Made by a program: the position numbers and the translations under genes
Source: Paracoccaceae bacterium
GTDB lineage: Bacteria; Pseudomonadota; Alphaproteobacteria; Rhodobacterales; Rhodobacteraceae
Direction of reading: 5' to 3'
Length of the DNA stretch: 6,458 nucleotides
NCBI GenBank assembly: GCA_013214715.1
Contig: JABSSB010000201.1
Span: forward strand, 1 to 6,458
Part shown: in pieces, positions 1 to 4,597 of the stretch
Numbering within the stretch: the stretch's first letter is position 1
How the letters are laid out: every line of letters begins with the position of its first letter
Notes under the pieces: model-generated
The model's input: only the letters and a program-made list of their open reading frames with translations
The model's database searches: none
What the model was told of the DNA's origin: nothing

Positions 1-748
1 ATCTATCGCAACGGGCACCATCTGGTTCCTGCTGGTGGGTGCCAGTTACTGGGAGCAAGCAGGCTACAATCCGGCAGTTTTCTTGCGGGATCTTTTCTGG
101 TTCTCGTTGGAGCCCCCAGCAGAAGAATACGGCCTTGGGTTCGCCCCGATGGACGAAGGCGGGTTATGGCTTATCGCAAGCTTTTTCCTGCTTGTGTCGG
201 TGATGAGTTGGTGGGCACGCTCTTACGTTCTGGCCCAGCAAATGAAGATGGGTAAACATGTCTTTTGGGCATTTGGTGCGGCGATCTGGCTGTTCCTTGT
301 CTTGGGCCTGATCCGCCCGATCATGATGGGTAGCTGGTCCGAGGCAGTGCCCTACGGTATATTCAGTCATCTTGACTGGACGATGAATTTTTCAGTGTTT
401 TACGGAAATCTGTTTTACAATCCTTTCCATGCTCTTTCGATCGTATTCCTCTATGGATCAACTCTTATGTTCGCAATGCATGGTGCAACGATCCTTGCCG
501 TGTCGAGGTTTGGTGGCGATCGTGAGCTTGAGCAAATTTCAAGTCGTGGAACAGCCACGGAACGGGCCGCCCTGTTTTGGCGCTGGACCATGGGCTTCAA
601 CGCGACCATGGAAGGGATTCACCGTTGGGCCTGGTGGTTTGCAGTGCTGACCTGCATCACAGGCGGGATCGGCATTCTGTTAACAGGTACCGTTGTCGAA
701 AACTGGTATGTCTGGGCACAAGAGCATGGCTACGCACCAGCCGATTGA
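1..748 (+). CDS. pufM: Photosynthetic reaction centre M subunit, 5' end cut by the window edge
   Basis: PufM is one of the two core membrane subunits of the type-II reaction centre. With PufL it binds the bacteriochlorophyll special pair, accessory pigments, quinone QA and the non-haem iron. The frame is open from base 2 and ends with TGA at 746-748, giving 248 visible residues. The GTG at 35 is an internal valine, not the start. Compared with the Rhodobacter sphaeroides M chain, about 60 N-terminal residues are missing. Ligands can be placed: counting residue 1 at base 35, His112 (in FSHLDW) matches M182, His132 (NPFHA) the special-pair ligand M202, Tyr140 M210, His149 and His196 the iron ligands M219 and M266, Glu164 M234, Trp182 M252 and Ala190 M260 by QA. 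All key residues are present, so the protein should be functional. pufL and the antenna genes would lie to the left. pufX follows after 13 bases. Confidence 0.97.
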   Translation, partial: SIATGTIWFLLVGASYWEQAGYNPAVFLRDLFWFSLEPPAEEYGLGFAPMDEGGLWLIASFFLLVSVMSWWARSYVLAQQMKMGKHVFWAFGAAIWLFLVLGLIRPIMMGSWSEAVPYGIFSHLDWTMNFSVFYGNLFYNPFHALSIVFLYGSTLMFAMHGATILAVSRFGGDRELEQISSRGTATERAALFWRWTMGFNATMEGIHRWAWWFAVLTCITGGIGILLTGTVVENWYVWAQEHGYAPAD

Positions 749-752
749 GGAG
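747..752 (+). promoter_or_regulatory. Ribosome-binding site of the pufX-like gene
   Basis: GAGGAG lies nine bases before the ATG at 762 and overlaps the last two bases of the pufM stop codon. It fixes the start at 762 over an upstream in-frame start at 693, which lies inside pufM. Confidence 0.75.
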
Positions 753-761
753 AGCACAAAC

Positions 762-980
762 ATGACCAAGTCCGATCTGTACGAAGCGACAACGCTCAAC
801 CGAACTATGATCCGGCTCGATATTACGAGACAGATGCTGAAAGGAACTGTTATCGCTGGTGCTGCGGTTTTTGGGCCTATCCTTTTTGTTGTGGCTTTAG
901 CCTACGCGGGCATGCTGTTGCCAGAAGAGTCCAAGGAAGCCGCAGACCCAACGCCTGACAGCTTCGGCACACCTGACTAA
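762..980 (+). CDS. pufX: PufX-like RC-LH1 core protein, 72 aa
   Basis: This is a small single-helix membrane protein following pufM. In Rhodobacter, PufX sits in the LH1 ring around the reaction centre, keeps a gap for quinone exchange and, in some species, promotes core dimers. The ATG at 762 has a GAGGAG ribosome-binding site at 747-752, nine bases upstream and overlapping the pufM stop. The region from QMLKG (residues 24-28) through GMLLPEE (50-56) lines up with the R. sphaeroides PufX stretch from QMMKG to GRMLP. A polar N-terminus of about 27 residues is followed by one transmembrane helix (about 29-52) carrying small residues G28, G33, A34 and G38, then an acidic, proline-rich tail of about 18 residues. 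At 72 aa it is somewhat shorter than the 82-residue R. sphaeroides protein. Position and alignment support PufX; it has no haem motif and is not PufC. PufX diverges quickly, so the assignment rests partly on context. Confidence 0.82.
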   Translation: MTKSDLYEATTLNRTMIRLDITRQMLKGTVIAGAAVFGPILFVVALAYAGMLLPEESKEAADPTPDSFGTPD

Positions 981-1152
981 ACGGCCAAATCTGAACTGCG
1001 CCAGTTTTACCAGAAGCTCCGATCCGTGAAGTCATATTGCTGTTTGTTCTTTGACGCAGATTCTGAAGCGTTTTGCAAAATCAGTTGTTTTGTGCCGCTG
1101 TTTCCTGAGCTCCTACCATTAAGTTCCGGACGGTCCGTCTTGAGGATTAGTT

Positions 1153-1179
1153 GGGTGGGCAGATGCAAAATGCCCACCC
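1153..1179 (+). terminator. Hairpin after pufX, probable puf transcript terminator or 3' stabiliser
   Basis: A perfect 9-bp stem pairs GGGTGGGCA (1153-1161) with TGCCCACCC (1171-1179) around a 9-base loop. It lies 172 bases after the pufX stop. No T-run follows directly, so it is not a classical intrinsic terminator. It may act as a weak or factor-assisted terminator or protect the mRNA 3' end. Confidence 0.5.
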
Positions 1180-1186
1180 GTTGAAC

Positions 1187-1208
1187 CCGCCTTTTTGCGG
1201 TAAGGCGG
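1187..1208 (+). terminator. Second hairpin in tandem after pufX
   Basis: CCGCCTT (1187-1193) can pair with AAGGCGG (1202-1208) around an 8-base loop. An alternative 4-bp CCGC/GCGG fold uses 1187-1200. It begins eight bases after the preceding hairpin. A tandem pair could form a backup termination site for the puf operon. No long T-tract follows, so its strength is uncertain. Confidence 0.35.
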
Positions 1209-1406
1209 TGCCCTATACGCTGCTTGGGCAGAGTAGCGCCATGCGCCTTGCTGGTCCCACCAGATAATCGTTAACAGATCAGCCGCCGTCCTCGGAACCC
1301 GAACAGGTGTCTGGAGTAAAGATCGAGTTCAAAAATCTTATCGGCCTGTGCAGGGAAGGTGTGGAACCCGTATCTTACCTGCCGCCAGCAGCGCGCGTTA
1401 AGTCGG

Positions 1407-1766
1407 GTTTACCGAGCGCTTACTGCACAACTGCCCAAAATCCTGGTCAAATCGCCATTGGCGCAGGCGATCCGATATGCCCTTGGCCGAATGCCACAGG
1501 CGCGTCCATACTCCAAGAATGGCCACCCAGAATCGGACAAAAACACAGCCGAACGAGCCTTTAAGCCTGTCGCGATTGGCCAGAAAAACTGGATGTTCGC
1601 AGGGTCAGAAGGAGGCGGCAAAGCCATGGCAATCGCCGTCAGCCTCATCGAAACGGCCATACTGAACAATGTCGACCCGCAAGCCTGGCTCACATGGGTC
1701 CTTGCCCAAATCGTCGACCACAAGATCACACGCCTCGACGAGCTCCCGCCCTCGCGTTATGCTTAA
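1407..1766 (+). pseudogene. IS66-family transposase, C-terminal remnant
   Basis: About 119 residues ending at TAA 1764-1766 match the C-terminal part of IS66-type DDE transposases, which normally run to about 500 residues. Recognisable blocks in order are AQLPKI then KSPLAQAIRYAL, NTAERAFKPVAIG (with the ER pair characteristic of the last catalytic block), KNWMFAGSEGGGK, SLIETAILNNVDPQAWLTWV and DHKITRLDEL. The family's usual D-N-N before TAER reads D-K-N here, and the terminal LLPWRY motif is altered to PPSRY. The N-terminal three-quarters, including the other catalytic aspartates, and the accessory IS66 genes are absent. The frame could be extended upstream to 1359, but those residues do not resemble the family. 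The similarity is strong enough to call the family, but the copy cannot be active. Confidence 0.85.
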
Positions 1767-1788
1767 CAAGCATCGCCCCCTGTGCAGC

Positions 1789-1938
1789 AGGACCGGCTCA
1801 ACGGACGGGCACGGCATCAACCACTTGCTCAGGCCGTATAATCTCACCCGGCCGCATCAAGCACTCAACATGCGCCCACCAGTTCCGGAAACCTTGTTGG
1901 AAAAACCACTGACAAGTCGCCCAAACACAGGGGACTAG
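1789..1938 (+). pseudogene. IS3-type integrase-core transposase, C-terminal remnant
   Basis: About 49 residues ending at TAG 1936-1938 match the extreme C-terminus of IS3-type transposases with a retroviral-integrase fold. The marker is RPYNLTRPHQALNMRPP (about 1831-1881), equal to the family's YN..RPH.ALGMRPP block, followed by VPETLLE and a final SRPNTGD resembling the family's SGP.TGG ending. The catalytic DDE residues and the rest of orfB are missing. The frame differs from that of the IS66 remnant, which ends only about 25 bases upstream, so these are pieces of two separate elements and not one protein. I cannot name the subgroup. Confidence 0.72.
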
Positions 1939-1955
1939 CCACTCTCTTAGGCTAG
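1935..1955. repeat. Small inverted repeat at the end of the IS3-type remnant
   Basis: CTAGCC (1935-1940) and GGCTAG (1950-1955) form a 6-bp inverted repeat with a 9-base spacer, spanning the transposase stop codon. It could be part of an old element end or a weak hairpin. GCTAGAAAT at 1951-1959 recurs at 2011-2019. Confidence 0.3.
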
Positions 1956-2024
1956 AAATGCGCAGTAAGCGAATTTTACAAATAGCGCCGAGCGGCTTTC
2001 AGGCTCACTTGCTAGAAATAAAGA

Positions 2025-2051
2025 GGGCTCCCCAGGAGAACCGAGGAGCCC
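2025..2051 (-). terminator. Intrinsic terminator of the DUF1254 gene
   Basis: Read on the - strand, GGGCTCC (2051-2045) pairs with GGAGCCC (2031-2025), giving a 7-bp GC-rich stem with a 13-base loop. It is followed by a T-rich TCTTTATTTC tail (2024-2015). It begins 22 bases after the stop codon at 2074-2076, a textbook position for a Rho-independent terminator. Confidence 0.8.
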
Positions 2052-2073
2052 GCCGCATCATAGAGCGCTTGGA

Positions 2074-3636
2074 TTAGTCCATCAGCTCAATTTCGCCTGG
2101 CCGCCATGACTTGTCAAAGTAGGTCTCCAACGGACCATAGAGCCGCAGAAGAGTGAACCAACCTTTCCCGTCGACGGTTTCAATCCAATTTTTTTCAAAG
2201 CCCTCGGGCGCGCTTGGGCCAAAATAGATATCAACAGAGCCGTCATCATTCACGATCAAATCATTTCGTTTACTGTTTTTTGACGGAAACGGCTGGCTTG
2301 TTTGTAGCTCTGATCGCGTTTGCGGATCGTAGATGACAACAGACCAGAAATCTTTCGCGGGAACATCTTTGGGTATATTCAACTTATAGGTTTTGCCGCC
2401 GTCAAGATAATTGCCATCCGCATCCCGCGCTGCCCAGGCGTATTGAGATCCGACACCGACGGTTTGCTCAACCATTGCTGGCGTATTCACGGTTGCCAAA
2501 TAGAAGAACAAGGTACGTGCATCGAGGTTGCGCCCTCCATTGCCATTGTCAATCAGCCACTTGTAGTCACCGCCGACAAACGCTGCTTGCCACGCGCTAT
2601 CTTCGTAAATAAACGCGCCGTCCATTCGTGGCGCAAAGGAAATGGCCCGCGCCGATGCATTCCCAACAGCAATTGCATCTCTAAGAATGCCCTCCATCCG
2701 CTCATCCGGGGCAAACTCGCTGCCCTTTTGAAGGCCAATTGCGGCCGCCATACCAAGGAGCTCGGGGCTAAAATTAGAGGCGGGCTCTCTTTGGATTACC
2801 GCGTCTAATTCCTCATAGAATTCATAGCTGTTTGCGTGGATTGTATTGAAGGCCTGTTCGGACGCCGCGATAAATTCCATCTCTGGCGGCGAATCTTTAT
2901 CTTTGAGAGGGTAAACTCTCAGGCCCTCTTCCAAGATTTTATTGGCGGCATCAGGTTTACCATCAACGAGGAAGCCACGCGCGATGAACCAGTTCACATA
3001 ACTTGGAGAGCGAGAAACGAAATAGTCTACCCCGTCTACTGACGCTTCCATTCCACCTTCGGGTGGCGACAGATCCCCTTCATAATCCGGTGGTAATATC
3101 AGATATTTGCCGCCTTTTCCTTTGTCCGGACCAGGTGCACCCATGTCTGTGACAAATCTAAAGAACGCGTCATTGACCGTTGATGGGCCCAAACCTTCTG
3201 GCACGTCAAAAACGATGGGTCCGGTTTCGCTCATATCGAAGATAACCGATGCGTAAACCGTATCGGTGTTGCCGGTCAAAAATAGCGGATTGCTGTCCAT
3301 CAGTTTCTCAAAATAAAGCACTTTGTTGGGGGCGTCTTGTCCCATTTCAAGCATACCGCGACGCATGCCTTCGATGGATGCGGCAGGGATAAAGTTCAGA
3401 AATACCTCTACACCGCGCAGGAAATCCAAGTTGTCGTAAACTGCTAGAATTGTTTCATCTGTGGGACGGCCGTCCACAAATTCCATAACGCCAATACGCG
3501 TTTCGACGCGATCTGGCGTCATAATCTCATGCGGAATTTCTGTATTGTAACCTTTGGGGATTTCTCCTGCATAGCTGGCAAACCCTAAGGAACTAATCGC
3601 TAGAGCAAGGATATTTCGGGTGACATATCTCATCAT
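2074..3636 (-). CDS. Exported DUF1254/DUF1214 domain protein, 520 aa
   Basis: The protein has an N-terminal DUF1254 and a C-terminal DUF1214 domain, a pairing common in secreted or periplasmic bacterial proteins whose biochemical role I do not know. The chosen start is the ATG at 3636-3634, with GGAG six bases upstream (3646-3643). The longer ATG at 3675 and the one at 3648 lack such a site, and ATG 3633 is also possible. Residues 1-23 form a signal peptide: basic n-region, ILALAISSLGF core, SYA cleavage site before GEIP. DUF1254 spans about 50-200, with GNTDTVYAS (122-130) its clearest block. DUF1214 spans about 405-515, with KDFWSVVIYD (428-437), GSVDIYFGP (466-474), NWIETVDGKGWF and SWRPGEIEL near the end. 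It appears intact and full length. It is a single-gene unit with its own terminator, lying between transposase remnants, which suggests but does not prove acquisition by transfer. Confidence 0.9.
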   Translation of the reverse strand: MMRYVTRNILALAISSLGFASYAGEIPKGYNTEIPHEIMTPDRVETRIGVMEFVDGRPTDETILAVYDNLDFLRGVEVFLNFIPAASIEGMRRGMLEMGQDAPNKVLYFEKLMDSNPLFLTGNTDTVYASVIFDMSETGPIVFDVPEGLGPSTVNDAFFRFVTDMGAPGPDKGKGGKYLILPPDYEGDLSPPEGGMEASVDGVDYFVSRSPSYVNWFIARGFLVDGKPDAANKILEEGLRVYPLKDKDSPPEMEFIAASEQAFNTIHANSYEFYEELDAVIQREPASNFSPELLGMAAAIGLQKGSEFAPDERMEGILRDAIAVGNASARAISFAPRMDGAFIYEDSAWQAAFVGGDYKWLIDNGNGGRNLDARTLFFYLATVNTPAMVEQTVGVGSQYAWAARDADGNYLDGGKTYKLNIPKDVPAKDFWSVVIYDPQTRSELQTSQPFPSKNSKRNDLIVNDDGSVDIYFGPSAPEGFEKNWIETVDGKGWFTLLRLYGPLETYFDKSWRPGEIELMD

Positions 3637-3957
3637 CGTCCGCTCCATTTTGAGTAGTACTGTGGGGCGACGCAAAATCGTAACATGGAACAGGGTTCAC
3701 TACACTTAACCAACGCGCCGCCCTCGTGTCTCTATAGGGGTGGATCGTTAACAAAGCGTCAACATACCCATTTGAGTAGTTGAGCCACCGAAGCGTATAT
3801 TGGCATTCGACATAATGACATTTTCTACCAAAGCGTGACCCCGCATTTCCCAATTAACTGCCTGATTTGGCTTCGTTGACCCGTGTTTTCGCGGTGTAGT
3901 TCAGAACCTGAATTCATGCCGGAGGCGGCAATCTTGGATCACCCTACCTGTGCCTGA
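3637..3957. other. Intergenic region upstream of the DUF1254 gene
   Basis: I see no gene here. This is the likely promoter region of the - strand DUF1254 gene. A possible pair is TTGACG (3762-3757) and TATAGA (3736-3731) on the - strand, but their 20-base spacing is longer than the usual 16-18, so this is weak. A 10-base direct repeat, ACTACTCAAA on the - strand, occurs at 3780-3771 and 3658-3649, the latter just ahead of the ribosome-binding site. The left end of the IS1380 remnant should lie near the right border. Confidence 0.4.
3643..3646 (-). promoter_or_regulatory. Ribosome-binding site deciding the DUF1254 start
   Basis: GGAG on the - strand lies six bases before ATG 3636-3634 and nine before ATG 3633-3631. 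Upstream in-frame ATGs at 3648 and 3675 have no purine-rich site at a suitable distance. The start at 3636 also gives a compact, typical signal peptide. Confidence 0.65.
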
Positions 3958-4200
3958 TTTGAGGGCGTTTTTCGACTGAGTTTTGACGCTCGGGTGCGAT
4001 AAGAATTTCACGGCTCCAAGATCAATTCCGATGGCGGTTTGCTCGTGTTTCTTGAGTTGGACGAGACCTTCGGCCTGCATGATTTGGCGGGGCGCTCGAT
4101 GCGGGATACGCGAACGGGCAAGAACGGGCTCCACAACTCTTTTGCTTTGCTACGCCAGTCCGGCTTTGGACGGCTGGCGGGATATCCTAAGGTCACGATG
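3958..4200 (+). pseudogene. IS1380-family transposase, N-terminal remnant
   Basis: On the + strand, FHGSKINSDGGLL (from about 4006), ELDETFGLHDLAG, TRTGKNG and LLRQSGFGRLAGY (ending near 4188) match in order the N-terminal region of IS1380-type transposases. The consensus there includes SDGGLL..RELD..LGL, TGKNG and LLRQSVFGRLAGYEDVND. After GRLAGY the family's EDVNDAERL continuation is lost: the frame reads PKVTMRG and then nothing recognisable. An in-frame TAA at 4000-4002 separates this block from a short upstream piece (LSFDARVR), and a second stop lies at 3955-3957. Full proteins are about 450 residues, so most of the catalytic domain is gone and the gene is dead. An ORF can begin at ATG 4039, but that is an internal methionine or valine position. 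The family call is from memory of its motifs. Confidence 0.75.
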
Positions 4201-4205
4201 CGCGG

Positions 4206-4597
4206 CCATCCGAGCCCTCAAGCCCCCACTGAGGCTTGCATGATGGGCGAAACAGAAAAACCAGTATAAAAGCGGCTCTACAGCCGCGCCCTGGAATGGC
4301 ACAAATTGGTCAGAACCCACAAAAAGCTCGAAAACCGCGCTTGCCACTGTCCTGGTAGGAACACCTTCCAAAAGTTCGTCAAACCGCAGTGCAGAGAGCT
4401 TTTCAAGTAAAGGTCCAACAGACGGTTTCGGAGGGCGTCGTTGTACCAGATGTAATGCGCGCTCAGCGACATGCCCACGGGGTGACAATGTGTGGACAAC
4501 GCCGCTGCGGACGTGGTGTAGGAATTACATATCGGTAGGCGGTCGCGGCTCTACTGGTTTTCGAAAAAGATATCCCTGTATTTGACTGAACCGAAAT
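4206..4597. other. Stretch without an identifiable gene
   Basis: I recognise no gene. A - strand frame is open from about 4524 to 4150 (up to ~112 residues from a TTG at 4488), but it overlaps the IS1380 remnant antisense, has no clear ribosome-binding site and resembles no family I know. Other short frames on both strands are equally undistinguished. The stretch holds a terminator-like hairpin at 4272-4287. It may be decayed mobile-element DNA or the 3' untranslated region of the histidine kinase transcript. Confidence 0.5.
4272..4287 (-). terminator. Terminator-like hairpin on the - strand
   Basis: On the - strand, GCGGCT (4287-4282) pairs with AGCCGC (4277-4272) around the tetraloop GTAG. 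TTTTATA follows immediately (4271-4265). Stem, tight loop and T-run fit an intrinsic terminator. It lies about 310 bases beyond the histidine kinase stop codon, the only solid - strand gene upstream, so it could end that transcript. It could equally belong to a decayed element. Confidence 0.6.

Larger units (their letters stand above)
981..1406. other. Non-coding stretch after the puf operon
   Basis: I see no credible gene here: reading frames are short and resemble no family I know. The stretch holds two hairpins (1153-1179 and 1187-1208, listed separately) and a near-palindrome GACGG-T-CCGTC at 1129-1139. The single-base centre makes the palindrome unlikely as a hairpin, but it could be a protein-binding site. 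The right end, from about 1310, runs into the truncated IS66 remnant. Any IS66 left end has been lost or is not recognisable. Confidence 0.6.

Noticed and set aside
1417..1971. Imperfect inverted pair CGCTTACTGCACA (1417-1429) and TGCGCAGTAAGCG (1959-1971), with GTAAGCG like an IS66 terminus
   Set aside because: The left copy lies inside the IS66 coding remnant, and the right copy points the wrong way to be that element's right end. A 12-of-13 match can arise by chance here.
1951..2020. Direct repeat GCTAGAAAT at 1951 and 2011, considered as a target-site duplication
   Set aside because: The copies enclose only about 50 bases with no element between them, so they do not mark an insertion.
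3593..3853. An 86-residue - strand frame overlapping the DUF1254 start
   Set aside because: It overlaps the signal-peptide region of the DUF1254 gene in another frame, has no family likeness and lies over the probable promoter.
3901..4134. A - strand frame with IGIDLGAVKF, resembling the start of an IS605 OrfB/TnpB catalytic domain
   Set aside because: The opposite strand carries a much longer ordered match to IS1380 transposase over the same bases, so the resemblance is an antisense coincidence.
4153..4179. Hairpin CGCCAG-T-CCG with CGG-CTGGCG
   Set aside because: It lies inside the IS1380 coding remnant, over codons of the conserved RQS-GFGRLAG block, so the base pattern is explained by protein coding.
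4150..4488. A - strand frame of about 112 residues starting at TTG
   Set aside because: It runs antisense through the IS1380 remnant, has no visible ribosome-binding site and resembles no known family. Codon third positions look unselected, so I treat it as chance.
4278..4499. A 73-residue - strand frame containing HYIWYN, faintly like a transposase YN..R block
   Set aside because: The likeness stops after a few residues, the expected RPH or RIH motif is absent, and the frame ends inside a hairpin loop. Too weak to call.
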